DNA of 64,000 bases from Corallococcus macrosporus DSM 14697 (GCF_002305895.1 NZ_CP022203.1:4814501-4878500), one strand, 5' to 3'; shown: positions 17,466 to 29,010, numbered from the stretch's first letter. Program-made: numbers and translations. Notes: generated by a model not told the origin, from the letters alone.

Positions 17466-18440
17466 TCAGGGGCCCGACTGTTCCTGGAACCACGTCACCA
17501 GCCGGGCCAGCCCCTCCTCCACGGAGACACGGGGCCGGAAGCCCGTCTCCCGCTCCAGCGCGGAGGGGTCCGCCCAGGTGGCGTCCATCTCTCCGGGCTG
17601 CGCGGGCGTCGAGCGCACCCGCGCCCTCGCGCCCATGAGCCGCTCCAGCACGGCCAGGAACGCCCGCATCGAAACGGGCTCGCCCCGGCCCACGTTGAGG
17701 ACGCGACAGGCGGGTGCACCCTGGGGCGGCCGGTCCAACACCCGCAGCACGGCCTCCGCCACGTCCTCCACGTAGGTGAAGTCGCGTTGCATCTGGCCGT
17801 CGCCGTGCAGCGGCAGCTCGGTGCCTTCGCGCAGCGCCCGGAGGAAGCGCAGGGGCGCCATGTCCGGCCGCCCCCACGGGCCGTACACCGTGAAGAAGCG
17901 CAGGCCGCTGACAGGCAAGCCGTGCAGGTGGCTGTACGCGTGCGCGAGCAGCTCGTCCGCGCGCTTGGTGGCGGCGTAGACGCTGAGCGGATGGTCCGCC
18001 GCGGCGCCTTCCTGGAACGGCGGCGCCGAGCCTGCGCCGTACACCGAGCTGGAGGACGCGTAGACCAGGTGCCGGACCCGGGCCGCGCTCGACTGCTCCA
18101 GCACCTGGAGGAACCCCGACACGTTGGCGTCCACGTACGCCTGCGCGGTCCCCGCGGGGGCTCGCACGCCCACGCGCGCGGCCAGGTGGACCACGGCCTC
18201 GGGGCGCGTCTGCTCGAAGAGCGCCCGCAGCGCGGGGCCGTCGGTGACGTCCTGGTGCCGGAAGGTGAAGTCCCGCGCCCCTGGGAGCGCGCGGAGGCGC
18301 GCCAGCCGGGCCTGCTTCAGCGCCACGTCTCCGGCGGGGTCCAGGTTGTCCACACCGATGACCGCGTCCCCCCGCGCCAGCAGCCTCGCGCTGACGTGGT
18401 GGGCGATGAAGCCCGCAGCTCCCGTGACGAGTACCCGCAT
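17466..18440 (-). CDS. NAD-dependent sugar-nucleotide epimerase
   Basis: A 324-residue extended short-chain dehydrogenase/reductase. The NAD-binding loop TGAAGFIA is at residues 6-13, the catalytic Ser/Tyr/Lys in YASSSSVYG and YAATK, and FTVYGPWGRPDMAPLRF plus RDFTYVEDVAEAV are typical of UDP-glucuronate 4-epimerase and related sugar epimerases. The enzyme would act in the cytoplasm on UDP-sugars for surface polysaccharide or LPS. The start at 18440 is chosen because MRVLVTGAAGF is the normal N-terminus; a long in-frame extension upstream lacks similarity. It is divergent from the FHA gene and not next to glycosyltransferases. Exact substrate not determined. Confidence 0.88.
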   Translation of the reverse strand: MRVLVTGAAGFIAHHVSARLLARGDAVIGVDNLDPAGDVALKQARLARLRALPGARDFTFRHQDVTDGPALRALFEQTRPEAVVHLAARVGVRAPAGTAQAYVDANVSGFLQVLEQSSAARVRHLVYASSSSVYGAGSAPPFQEGAAADHPLSVYAATKRADELLAHAYSHLHGLPVSGLRFFTVYGPWGRPDMAPLRFLRALREGTELPLHGDGQMQRDFTYVEDVAEAVLRVLDRPPQGAPACRVLNVGRGEPVSMRAFLAVLERLMGARARVRSTPAQPGEMDATWADPSALERETGFRPRVSVEEGLARLVTWFQEQSGP

Positions 18441-18540
18441 CCGCCTCCACGCTCCCACGCCTGCCGCCACCACGCCACGGCGGATGACGTGGACGCGGCG
18501 CTTCCCGTCCCCGTCACTTGCACGTAGGGTGGAGGCCCTC

Positions 18541-19071
18541 ATGGTGTCCGTGAAACAGCTCCGCCCCTTCGCCGGTGCCTCGCTGGACGCGTTCCGGGCC
18601 GCGTCTGGCCCCGTGGCCCTCATCCAGCAGCCCGTGGAGCTCCTCGCCCAGCGCCCCGGGGGCCTGGCGGCGCGGACCGTCGGCATGGCCCACCGCGCGC
18701 ACATGGACGAGCGGCTGCTCGCCATGCTCCGCGACTTCGACAACCTGGAGGTCCACTTCCTCCAGCCCACCGTGGACGGCGAGGAGTGGACGGTCGGCCG
18801 CACCGACGAATGCGACCTGCTGGTGCCCGACCCGTCCGTCTCCCAGCACCACGCCACGCTGCGCTGGAACGCCGCCCGAGGCGGCTTCACCGTGCGTGAC
18901 GCCGAGTCCATGAACGGCACCTTCATCAACGGCGCCCCCCTGGGCTACCGCGCCCAGGTGCAGCTCCAGGACGGGGACACCCTGGCCTTCGGCGACGCCC
19001 AGTTCCTCTACCTGCGCGCCGAGACCGTCTACGAACACCTGCGCCTGGCCAGCCCAAGGAAGGCCCCCTGA
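18541..19071 (+). CDS. FHA-domain protein
   Basis: A 176-residue cytoplasmic protein. The first 70 residues are Ala/Leu-rich and probably helical. A forkhead-associated domain covers residues 75-170 with the phosphothreonine-binding residues in WTVGRTDECDLLVPDPSVSQHHATL (Gly-Arg, Ser-x-x-His) and in SMNGTFING (Asn-Gly-Thr). FHA domains read Ser/Thr kinase signals, which are abundant in myxobacteria. It converges with the lipoprotein gene ending at 19091, with a 19-base GC-rich gap. Partner kinase not identifiable from this window. Confidence 0.9.
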   Translation: MVSVKQLRPFAGASLDAFRAASGPVALIQQPVELLAQRPGGLAARTVGMAHRAHMDERLLAMLRDFDNLEVHFLQPTVDGEEWTVGRTDECDLLVPDPSVSQHHATLRWNAARGGFTVRDAESMNGTFINGAPLGYRAQVQLQDGDTLAFGDAQFLYLRAETVYEHLRLASPRKAP

Positions 19072-19090
19072 GCCGCCCCGCGCCCGCGGC

Positions 19091-19621
19091 TCAGGGAATG
19101 GCCTGGATGGCCTCCACCACCGCCTTGCGGAGGTAGGAGCGCAGGTCCGTCTGCGCCTGGTACATGCCAATCATGGAGACGGTGCGCGTGGAGTTGCTCC
19201 ACCGCAGCTTGCCGCTGGGGCCCACCACGCCCGTCTCCAGCAGCACCTCCGCGCGGCCCATCAACTGGGCGGACGTCACGTCCACCCAGTTGAGCACCAC
19301 CACCACCCCGGCCTCGGCCTCGTTGTCCTGAATCATCGCCACCACCTCCTGGATGGTGGGTGACGGCGAGGCGGAGATGCGCGTCCCCACCACCTCGAAG
19401 CCCCGCTCCCCCAGCGTGGCCTGGGCCTGGCTCACCAGCACCGAGCGCGGGTTGCCCTCACCGAGCATGTCCTGCCGGTACGTGTAGGTTGGCAACGCGT
19501 CCACCCGGGAGCCCACCACCACCACGACCTTGCGCAGGGCCCCTGGCGGGCGGACCTGTCTCGCGGCGCACGAGGTCAGCAGGAGGCAGAGCAGGACGGC
19601 GGCGGGACGCAGGACGCGCAT
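19091..19621 (-). CDS. Predicted lipoprotein of unknown function
   Basis: A 176-residue protein with a lipobox (LLCLLLTSCAAR), so an outer- or inner-membrane lipoprotein facing the periplasm. The mature part contains a GERGFEVVGTRIS / MIQDNEAEAGVVVVLNWVDV alternating pattern of strands and helices that recalls small periplasmic lipoproteins which oligomerise on the outer membrane, such as the CsgG/FlgT-like N-terminal fold, but I see no decisive motif. It ends in an amphipathic helix (LRSYLRKAVVEAIQAIP). No operon partner is evident; 51 bases separate it from imuB downstream on the same strand of reading, in the opposite order. Confidence 0.7.
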   Translation of the reverse strand: MRVLRPAAVLLCLLLTSCAARQVRPPGALRKVVVVVGSRVDALPTYTYRQDMLGEGNPRSVLVSQAQATLGERGFEVVGTRISASPSPTIQEVVAMIQDNEAEAGVVVVLNWVDVTSAQLMGRAEVLLETGVVGPSGKLRWSNSTRTVSMIGMYQAQTDLRSYLRKAVVEAIQAIP

Positions 19622-19672
19622 GAGGGGAACCTGGGAGGCGGGTACGAGGCCACTATGCTGGGCCTCCGGGCC

Positions 19673-21193
19673 TCAGTCGAACAGTCCCTGGAGGTAGAAG
19701 CGGCCATCCCGTCCGTCGCGGAACACCCAGGCGGGGCCCAACCCCTCGAAGTGAACCCGGTAGTAGTCCCGCTGGAAGGCGGAGGACTCCGACCACCACT
19801 CCCCGCCCAGCCGCTCCGGCCCCGTGAGCGCCGTCACCCGGTGCCGCCGCCCGCCCATGCGCGCGGCCAGCAGCCTCCCGGACTCCGCCACCTCCGCTTC
19901 CAGGCAGGCCGGCTCCGCCAGCAACCGGGAGGGCCGCTCCCGCGAGGCCGCCGGCACGGAGGAGACAGGCCCTGCCCCTCCCGGCTCCAGGAGCTCCGCG
20001 GACAGGCCCCGCCGCGCCTCGGGAGGCCGGAAGGCCCGCGCCCCATGGGCCGCCTCGGGCCGGTGGACGGGCTCCAGGCCCGCCGCGAAGAGCGACGCCT
20101 CCCCCAGCGTCGACGCCAGCCGGGACAGCACCACCTCCAGCGCCGCGTCCCCCTCCGGCGTGTCCCCCAGCGCGAGCTGCTGCCCGCCGTCCTCGGAGTG
20201 CTCGTCCACCCGCGCGGACACCTCCGCCACCGGGTTCTCCAGCCGCAGCGCCTCCAGCCGGTGCCGCGCCAGCTCGTGCAGCAGCTTCGCCCGCGCCGTG
20301 GGCCGCGCCAGCGTCAGCGTCACCTGCCGGTGTCCCGTGGGGTCCAGCTTCAGCGTGAAGGTGAGCCGCACCGCCGCGAGGCACCGCCCGGACAGCCGCG
20401 CCCCCAGCCGGTCCGTCAGCGTCTTGAGCGCGAAGCGCAGCGGCTCGAAGGACTCCGCCGGGAAGTCCAGCACCACGCGCTCCTCCAGCACCTCCTCCAA
20501 CACCGCCGGGACGAAGGGCGTGTCGTCCTCCCCCCGGCACCACGCGTGGACCCGGGCGCCGGCCGCGCCGCCCCGGGCCGCCACGGCCCCCGCGGGCAAC
20601 GCGGCCACCTCCCCCAGCGTGGTGAGCCCCAACGCGGAGAAGGCCGCCCCCTCCCGGCCCTCCAGCGCGGACAGCGGCAGCGGCGCCAGGGCCCGGGCGC
20701 TGTCTCCCGGGGCCACCACCTCCACCCGGCGCGCGCCATGCCGGGCGACCGCGCGCGCGGTGAACGCCTCCGAGGCCACCACCACGTGCGCCCGGTAGCC
20801 CAGCTCCGCGCACACCGCCAGCACCCGCGCCCCCAGGCCGTCCTCGCCGCCGCACAGGTGCGCGGCCCCCGCGTCCAACCACAGCCCATCCGGCGCGCGG
20901 AGCTGGAAGCCCGGGGCCAGGGGCAACAGCGCCTCGCCCAGCGCCGTCAGCGCGCGCTGTTCGTCCTCCGGGCGGTAGTCGAAGTGCCGCAGCCCCGGCT
21001 CCAGCGCGGTGGCCGCCGTCAACGTCATCCCCGGACGGACTCCCGCCTTCAGCGCGGAGGTGGAGGCGAAGGCCACGCGGCGCTGGCCACGGACCGCCTC
21101 CACCAACGCGAAGGGGCGGCCCGACAGCTCCGGGGACTCCACCACCCGGCGCTGCACCGGGAAGCGGGTGAGGTGCAGATAGGCCCTGCGCAT
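19673..21193 (-). CDS. imuB: ImuB, inactive Y-family polymerase-like adaptor
   Basis: A 506-residue Y-family polymerase homologue that lacks catalytic acidic residues: the N-terminal strand reads MRRAYLHLTRFPVQRR where an active enzyme has an Asp. The little finger region and thumb are recognisable (LGLTTLGEVAALP; RVVLDFPAESFEPLRFALK). A probable beta-clamp binding motif QQLALG lies at about residue 338. ImuB links DnaE2 to the sliding clamp in damage-induced mutagenesis. It starts nine bases after the imuA stop, so the two genes form an operon. The dnaE2 gene lies 17 kb to the left rather than downstream in the same operon. Confidence 0.9.
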   Translation of the reverse strand: MRRAYLHLTRFPVQRRVVESPELSGRPFALVEAVRGQRRVAFASTSALKAGVRPGMTLTAATALEPGLRHFDYRPEDEQRALTALGEALLPLAPGFQLRAPDGLWLDAGAAHLCGGEDGLGARVLAVCAELGYRAHVVVASEAFTARAVARHGARRVEVVAPGDSARALAPLPLSALEGREGAAFSALGLTTLGEVAALPAGAVAARGGAAGARVHAWCRGEDDTPFVPAVLEEVLEERVVLDFPAESFEPLRFALKTLTDRLGARLSGRCLAAVRLTFTLKLDPTGHRQVTLTLARPTARAKLLHELARHRLEALRLENPVAEVSARVDEHSEDGGQQLALGDTPEGDAALEVVLSRLASTLGEASLFAAGLEPVHRPEAAHGARAFRPPEARRGLSAELLEPGGAGPVSSVPAASRERPSRLLAEPACLEAEVAESGRLLAARMGGRRHRVTALTGPERLGGEWWSESSAFQRDYYRVHFEGLGPAWVFRDGRDGRFYLQGLFD

Positions 21194-21201
21194 GGCGAGC
21201 C

Positions 21202-22074
21202 TCAGTGCGCCGGCAGGGCCGCGTCCAGCCCGTGACGCACGGGCGGCAGGGGCGCGTCACGGCCGGGACGCTGGCCCAGGATGCCCAGGCCATTGCGCAG
21301 CGCGCCGGCCTGCTCCCGCAGGAAGTCCTCCGTGCCGTCCTCCGCGTCCTCCGCCACGTCCAGCAGCCGGCCGCCGCCCTCCAGCCCCAGCGCCGGATAC
21401 AGGGTGCTCCACGGCAGCACCGCCCGCGCGCCCGTGCCGCCCTGGCGGCTGCGCACCACCTCCACCGACCAGCCGTCCCCGTCCCGGGCCTCCGTCCGCA
21501 GCCGGACCACGCCATCCGCCGGGGACTCCGGCGAGGTGAGCAGCAGGAGCAGCCCGCCCCCACGCGCCGCCGCGTCCGCCAGCTTCCGCGCCTCCGCCAG
21601 GGCCACCCGGCACGGGCGCCCGCCGGAATGGACGCCACGCGTCAGGTCCAGCACCACGCAGGTGAAGGCCCCGCTCCGGGCCAGCTGCACGGCCGCCCAG
21701 ACGCGCTGCTCCGGCGCCTGGGGCCGCACGATGAGCAGCCGCTCCAGGTCCACCCCCAGGCCCGCGGCGGCCGGCGGGTACAGCTCCCGGGGGCCATCCA
21801 CCCAGGCGCACAACCGCGCTTCCCGATGCGCCGAGGCCACCGCCTGCAGCGCCAGGCTGGTGCGCCCCGAAGCCGCCTCACCGCACAGCTCCACCACCTG
21901 GCCCAGGGGCAGGCCGCCCGCGGGCAGCAGCGCGTCCACCGCGTCCAGGCCCGTGCGGAGCACCGCCAGGTAGCGCCGGGGCGCCGCCTGCAACTGGCGG
22001 ATCCGCTCCCGCAACCGCGCCACGACCGAGCCCGTCTCCTGCCCCACTCCCACTCGCTGCTCCGCCGCGCTCAT
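21202..22074 (-). CDS. imuA: ImuA, RecA-like mutagenesis protein
   Basis: A 290-residue RecA-fold protein. The degenerate P-loop GEAASGRTSLAL (Walker A, about residues 65-76) and LSLQAVASAHREARL-like helix match ImuA/SulA-family proteins that partner ImuB. The protein lacks the RecA C-terminal domain. It is followed by imuB after eight bases, so it is probably coupled to it. The start at 22074 has MSAAEQRVGVG and no strong Shine-Dalgarno sequence (aggaggcgag immediately upstream gives GGAGG at five bases). I see no convincing LexA box upstream, in contrast to dnaE2. Confidence 0.86.
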   Translation of the reverse strand: MSAAEQRVGVGQETGSVVARLRERIRQLQAAPRRYLAVLRTGLDAVDALLPAGGLPLGQVVELCGEAASGRTSLALQAVASAHREARLCAWVDGPRELYPPAAAGLGVDLERLLIVRPQAPEQRVWAAVQLARSGAFTCVVLDLTRGVHSGGRPCRVALAEARKLADAAARGGGLLLLLTSPESPADGVVRLRTEARDGDGWSVEVVRSRQGGTGARAVLPWSTLYPALGLEGGGRLLDVAEDAEDGTEDFLREQAGALRNGLGILGQRPGRDAPLPPVRHGLDAALPAH

Positions 22075-22217
22075 CTCGCCTCCTCGCCAGGCCCGCCGGA
22101 GCCGAACGACCGGCGGGGCGGTCGTCCACTATCCTCGGAGGTCTGACATGCGCCTTCATGGGACGCATGGCGGTGGGTGCGTGGATCAGACCCGCTGGTG
22201 CGGGCTCCCGGCGCGCC

Positions 22218-23432
22218 TCAGCCGGCGCAGAGGACCTTCACCTCGACCTTCTTGTCGTCCGCGCGGCGCAGGCAGCTCGACTGGAAGAACAGGCGGGCCG
22301 GGTACCGCTCCGTGGAGGCCTCGTAGCGCAGATCCCCCGCGGCCACCGAGCACCGCTCCACCGTGTCATCCGCGCGCGTCAGCTCCACCTGGACCAGCCG
22401 GGGGTCGGGCAGGTTCACCACCTCGATGCTCTGCGCCACCGTGGCCAGCTCGGCGATGCGCAGCAGGGTGTCCCGGTAGTTGTCCCGGCAGATGGAGTCG
22501 AGGTTGTCGAGCGACTGGTCGAAGGCCTCCGCCATGGCGCGCTGCCGGTGGCCGGGACCGTAGGAGGTCGGGCAGTCGACGTTGCGCACGAAGACCCCGT
22601 CGGGCGTCTCGTCGCGGATCAGCTCCGCCCGCTTGTCGGACAGCGCCACCGGCCCAATCGTGGCCCAGAGGACCTGCCGCGAGGCCCCATTCGAGTCCCG
22701 AAGCTGCTGGAACATGTCGAAGTACTCCTCCACCGGCGTCAGCAGATGCGACTGCTCGCTGCAGTTGTCGATGGACGTGTCGTCGGACACCCAGACCGGC
22801 GGGGGCCGCTCCGTCGTGCTGCAGTCCTCCTCGTCCGTCACCACCGCCACCAGCAGCCGCGCGCCGTCGCGCAGGAACCCGGCGTTGCCGCCCTCCGCCA
22901 GCGACGTGGAGCTCAGCGGCTCCGAGACGGCCAGCCGGACCGCCTCCAGGGGCGTCTCCTGTCCGCTGCCCTCCGTGCCCTGGATCACCAGGCGCCGGAA
23001 CTTCTCCAGCACGTACGGATCCGTGCCGTCGATGAAGCGCTCGTCGGTGGGGTTGCCCGCCGAGTCCGGCACCGCCTGCAGCTTGCCGGCTTCGCTGGCG
23101 TACTCCCGGTACTGCGTCCGCCCCTCGAACATGGCCAGCCGGTACACGGACGTGGTGATCACCCCCACCCGGAAGTCCTGCGACACGCCGCTGCCTTCCT
23201 TCAACGCCTCCAGGAAGGCCGGCAGCTCCGTGGCGATGGCGTTCTGCTCCTCCTCCATGGATCCGGAGTTGTCGATGACGAAGAGGATGTCCGTCTTCTG
23301 CGGCGCGATGACCGGCGACTCGCTCTCGCACGTGCCCGGGAGGTTGGAGCCCGGCTCGTCGACGGGCGACCGGCACGCCGTTCCCAGGAGGGAGGGCAGC
23401 AGGAGCAGGTGGGCGAAGGATCGGAGCTTCAT
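22218..23432 (-). CDS. vWA-domain lipoprotein
   Basis: A 404-residue lipoprotein with lipobox LLGTAC and a vWA domain carrying the complete MIDAS motif DNSGSM (DILFVIDNSGSMEEEQNAI), a segment common in myxobacterial surface proteins (FLRDGARLLVAVVTDEEDC). Several cysteine pairs (DCSTTE, NCSEQ, DCPTSYG) suggest disulphides. The C-terminal part (SIEVVNLPDPRLVQVELTRADDT) forms a small beta domain. No catalytic function is expected; metal-dependent binding of a protein or polymer is the usual role. It is divergent from lonD across a 234-base promoter region and lies 143 bases upstream of imuA in the same direction. Confidence 0.87.
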   Translation of the reverse strand: MKLRSFAHLLLLPSLLGTACRSPVDEPGSNLPGTCESESPVIAPQKTDILFVIDNSGSMEEEQNAIATELPAFLEALKEGSGVSQDFRVGVITTSVYRLAMFEGRTQYREYASEAGKLQAVPDSAGNPTDERFIDGTDPYVLEKFRRLVIQGTEGSGQETPLEAVRLAVSEPLSSTSLAEGGNAGFLRDGARLLVAVVTDEEDCSTTERPPPVWVSDDTSIDNCSEQSHLLTPVEEYFDMFQQLRDSNGASRQVLWATIGPVALSDKRAELIRDETPDGVFVRNVDCPTSYGPGHRQRAMAEAFDQSLDNLDSICRDNYRDTLLRIAELATVAQSIEVVNLPDPRLVQVELTRADDTVERCSVAAGDLRYEASTERYPARLFFQSSCLRRADDKKVEVKVLCAG

Positions 23433-23574
23433 CGGGGGCCTCTCGGAGAGCGCACGCCCCGGCGGGGCGCCACGTCAGACACTGGGGGGCAAGCATGCCC
23501 CACCCCTCGCCCGGACGCGAGACTTCCGAGGAACACGGGAGTGACTGCGGGGGTCGGAAAATCGCACACGGCGT

Positions 23575-23602
23575 TTGCCATGTCCGTTTTGGTTGTTACG
23601 TT
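23575..23602 (+). promoter_or_regulatory. Possible sigma-70-type promoter of lonD
   Basis: TTGCCA (23575-23580) and TACGTT (23597-23602) are separated by 16 bases in the AT-richest part of the region between the vWA lipoprotein and lon genes. The start would leave a leader of about 60 bases. The match is partial, so this is tentative. Confidence 0.3.
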
Positions 23603-23666
23603 GGTTCATCCGCCGCAGAAAACCTGGAAATGTTCACTGGTTGTCGAAGAGAGAAGGCTGAACTCC

Positions 23667-26150
<2,484 letters not shown>

Positions 26151-26180
26151 CGCACGGCCTCCGGGCTGACTGGAAGTGAC

Positions 26181-26220
26181 ACGGGCAGGTTCCCGCTTCG
26201 GGAGCCTGCCCGTTGTCTTT
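26181..26220 (+). terminator. Rho-independent terminator after lonD
   Basis: Inverted repeat acgggcagg / cctgcccgt with an inner tcccg-cggga stem (26181-26213), followed by tgtcttt. This is a strong hairpin with a T-rich tail, 30 bases after the lon stop codon. Confidence 0.85.
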
Positions 26221-26238
26221 GCGGGGGGCAGGCGGCGC

Positions 26239-27635
26239 TCAGAGCGAGAACAGGAAGTGGCGCGGCTCCGGGACGCGCTTCACCCGCAGGATGTGGCTGT
26301 GCTCTACCGGCAGGCGGGGAACGGCCTCCGGGCGGGGAATGTAGAGGATGCCGGGGTCGTCCTCTCGGGTGAAGACGTACTGCCCACGCGCCCCCTTGCG
26401 CGTGCAGCCCACGTCGAGGATGAGGTGCCGCTCGATGTCCGCCGCATCCGTGGTGTCCCAGTTGAAGCGGGTGAGCGCCTCCACCGAGAGGCCATACATC
26501 TCCGCGACGCTCTCCAACGTCTCTCCGTCAATGACCCGGTGCTGGGTGACGCGCGCGAGGAAGCGCGGCGCGCTGGCCACCCTCGCCCCCTGCCCTCGCT
26601 TCGCGGGGCCCTGCTGGGACCAGGGGCCTCCTGTCCGCACCAGCGCCAGCGTGTTGCCCAGGGTGGCCCCCGCCAGGGCGGACAGGACGTGAGCGCTCCC
26701 CTTCGGAACGCCTTGCTGTAGGTGTTCTCCTCGAACAGCTTGCGGGCACGAATCAGGACCACGGACGCCTGCGCATTCTTCCAGTCGCCGCTGCGCACCC
26801 GGATGAGATCGTGCTCACCCGTGACCTGCTTGCTGGCGAGCGCCGCCAGGTCCGTGCCATCCCGGGAGCCCGGTTCAGGGGGGAAGAAGAGATGGGTTCC
26901 CCTCTGGGCCCCAACCTTTTTGTTCTGCGTTGCCGGGTCCGCGACCACCAGCCACAGGTGCCTCCCGGTTCGGTCCACCAACCAGGCGAATCCGATGATC
27001 AAGATGAGATGAATGGGCGCATCTCTCGCAATGGAGAATCCCGAATAGAAAATGACCGGATTGTTGGCCGCGAGCGCCTTGAGAATCAGCGACAGCCTGT
27101 CTTCGATGAGACGAGGATCATTCATAATCCGCGCAGCGTGCCTTCGTCGATCCTGAAGTGAGTACGGCAACACTTGCGAGTACGCCATATCCAGCACCGC
27201 GGACGCGCTGAAATCTTCGTCGGCATCATCGAACTTCGGCGGGACAACGTTGGGCACCTGTCGCCGCTTTGCCCCGCGGTTTGAGACTGAATATCCCGCC
27301 AGGTTGCGCCCATATGGCCCATCCTTCGGCTTGAGGTGAAAGGCCCGCTGCCCTCCTGGATATCTCAAATCCACGAAGTGCCCAGGCGTGCCTCCATCCC
27401 AATGGGCGATGAACCTCGAAACAAAGTCTCCACCCTGCACCACTTGATAGTAGTTATATGCCATTGCACTGGCAGTCCGCCCACACCAGTCGGATGGCCC
27501 TCCATGATAGTGCTGCCCCAGGAGAGGAACTTTCAGGATGTGATATTCATCCAGGGCGGACAACAGCAACTCTGGCAACTCATATTGCCAGACAGCACGA
27601 TACAAACTCTGAATAGGCACGACTCGTTCCCCCAC
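26239..27635 (-). pseudogene. C39-like peptidase/LysM protein, frameshifted
   Basis: Two reading frames join to one logical protein of about 465 residues. The first (GTG at 27635) has a papain-like C39 fold: Cys in SDWCGRTASAMAYNYY, His in IHLILIIGF and Asp in WLVVADPATQ. The second (to 26239) encodes a LysM domain (HRVIDGETLESVAEMYGLS) binding peptidoglycan and a C-terminal PRPEAVPRL segment. The switch falls at a CCCC run, 26698-26701, where one missing base restores the frame (FRRGSAHVLSALAGATLGN). Unrepaired, the first frame ends at 26304 with an unrelated tail. No signal peptide is visible, so export would need another route. Could be a true mutation or a sequencing error. GC content is below the neighbours. 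It lies 51 bases after the SH3 gene, with a hairpin between. Confidence 0.72.
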
Positions 27636-27655
27636 GAGTACGTTCAGTCGCTCAG

Positions 27656-27681
27656 CTCCAGTGCCTCCCCTGGCACTGGAG
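27656..27681 (-). terminator. Perfect inverted repeat between two genes
   Basis: ctccagtgcc and ggcactggag form a 10-bp stem with a six-base loop (tcccct), six bases after the stop of the SH3 gene and about 20 before the GTG of the C39/LysM frame. There is no T-run, so it may attenuate read-through or shield the 3' end rather than terminate fully. Confidence 0.5.
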
Positions 27682-27686
27682 CACTA

Positions 27687-28838
27687 CTACGGCCCGCCCT
27701 CCAGACACTCCCCTCCGAGGTCGGGGTACTTCTGAAACACATGCGTACACGCCAGTTCTCCCAGGTATGCGATGTCGCCACCAGCATCCGGAAGCTTGAA
27801 GATCTCCTGTCGTGTCTTCTCCCCGTCGATATCCGCGAGTGTCAACCGCAGGGTGTTCTCATGTTTCGACACAGCGGCAACCCATAGATATTCCACGCTC
27901 CCGCCCCCACTTTCGATCAGGACAAGGACGCGGCCGTGAATATCTGCCCTGAAGCGAAGGAGATAGGGGCGCTTCAGGCAGGCATGCCATCGCAACCGAG
28001 GAATACCGTCCTCCGCCTCCATCGACAACAGCGCCCACCTGCCAGGAATCGCGCGAAAGAAGGCCAGCTCAGCCTCATCCAGCACGTATTGCCCGAACGA
28101 AGGCCTCGAATAAACATCCGAAGATGCACTGACACCAGGAAACAGCGCCTTGTCCAGCACTGACGTCAATAGCGCAGTTGCTTGCTCCAGCACCTCGCCT
28201 TTGACCTGTATCTTCGCTGTCTCATTGAAGCGCCTGTTGTCGAACCGGAACCGCCCCCGATACACAGTCAAAACATCGCCCGCCCCGAACGCAACGACAA
28301 ACAATCTACCTCTTGTCTCCACCTGGACCTTGACACCATCGAGATAGCTCGTGCTGATGCTTTTCAAGCAGCGTTCGGGATCATTCACCGTGCAGTCGAA
28401 CTCGAACGGCCTCCGCAGGCTCGGATTCTTCAGCCGCGCGACGGCCTCCAGGTTGCGCTCGAAGAACAACGTCCCCAACGCCTTCTGGAGGCCAGTGTCC
28501 TCAGGCGCCAGCGTGGCGGCACGCAGGGCGCTCTCTTCCCGCTGCAGCAACGTCCTCTTCGGGTCCTTCGCCTCCGCGGCGAGCTTCTCCACCGACGGCT
28601 TCTCGGGGCCCAGAAGCGTCCCCACCACGAAGCCTTCCGCCTCTCCGCAACGCACCCGGGCCCAGCCCCCCTCGAGGGACTCCAGCGTCAGGCACTCCGT
28701 CGCGATGGGCAGCGTCTGGAGGACCTCCGCCGTCTTGTCGGCCTCCATCCGCAGATTCACCGAGGAACCCTGCACGTACGCCGGCGGCGGATCTCCCCCC
28801 GCGGCGGCCACCAGCAGGCCTAGCAGCATCGTCTTCAT
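27687..28838 (-). CDS. Secreted protein with bacterial SH3 domain
   Basis: A 383-residue exported protein. A short Sec-like signal (MKTMLLGLLVAAAGG) is followed by an SH3-type domain (AYVQGSSVNLRMEADKTAEVL to GWARVRCGEAEGFVVG), usual in cell-wall binding proteins. The remaining 270 residues lack a known domain; they are rich in beta strands (GRFRFDNRRFNETAKIQVKGEV; RFRADIHGRVLVLIE). The start at 28838 follows GGGGAGG ten bases upstream and gives a signal peptide; an ATG at 28949 would add a leader without one. It precedes the C39/LysM gene on the same strand and is divergent from an amidase gene, suggesting a peptidoglycan-related neighbourhood. Part of a lower-GC block, so possibly acquired. 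Confidence 0.78.
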   Translation of the reverse strand: MKTMLLGLLVAAAGGDPPPAYVQGSSVNLRMEADKTAEVLQTLPIATECLTLESLEGGWARVRCGEAEGFVVGTLLGPEKPSVEKLAAEAKDPKRTLLQREESALRAATLAPEDTGLQKALGTLFFERNLEAVARLKNPSLRRPFEFDCTVNDPERCLKSISTSYLDGVKVQVETRGRLFVVAFGAGDVLTVYRGRFRFDNRRFNETAKIQVKGEVLEQATALLTSVLDKALFPGVSASSDVYSRPSFGQYVLDEAELAFFRAIPGRWALLSMEAEDGIPRLRWHACLKRPYLLRFRADIHGRVLVLIESGGGSVEYLWVAAVSKHENTLRLTLADIDGEKTRQEIFKLPDAGGDIAYLGELACTHVFQKYPDLGGECLEGGP

Positions 28839-29010
28839 GCCCTGTACGCCTCCCCCTCTGTTGAAGACACTCGCATGCCAGTCCGACGCAGGTCCATGAG
28901 GGGCTGTTCTACTCAGTGAGTCGAATTCGACCGCGATGTGGGCTTCCACTCCACCCCATCAACAAGGGAGACTACGCAACGACGCTCCTTTCTTGGGCAT
29001 TTCAAGCACC

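Noticed and set aside
22075-22145. Possible LexA box before imuA
   Set aside because: The best candidate, around GTTCGG on the minus strand, matches the Myxococcus motif at only about 10 of 17 positions.
22158-23666. N-terminal extension of the Lon frame by about 500 codons
   Set aside because: It crosses the oppositely oriented vWA lipoprotein gene and the promoter region; Lon starts normally at 23667 with a ribosome binding site.
26304-26700. C-terminal tail of the first C39 frame as real protein
   Set aside because: After the C4 run it becomes Arg/Ser/Trp-rich nonsense, while the other frame gives a clean LysM domain.
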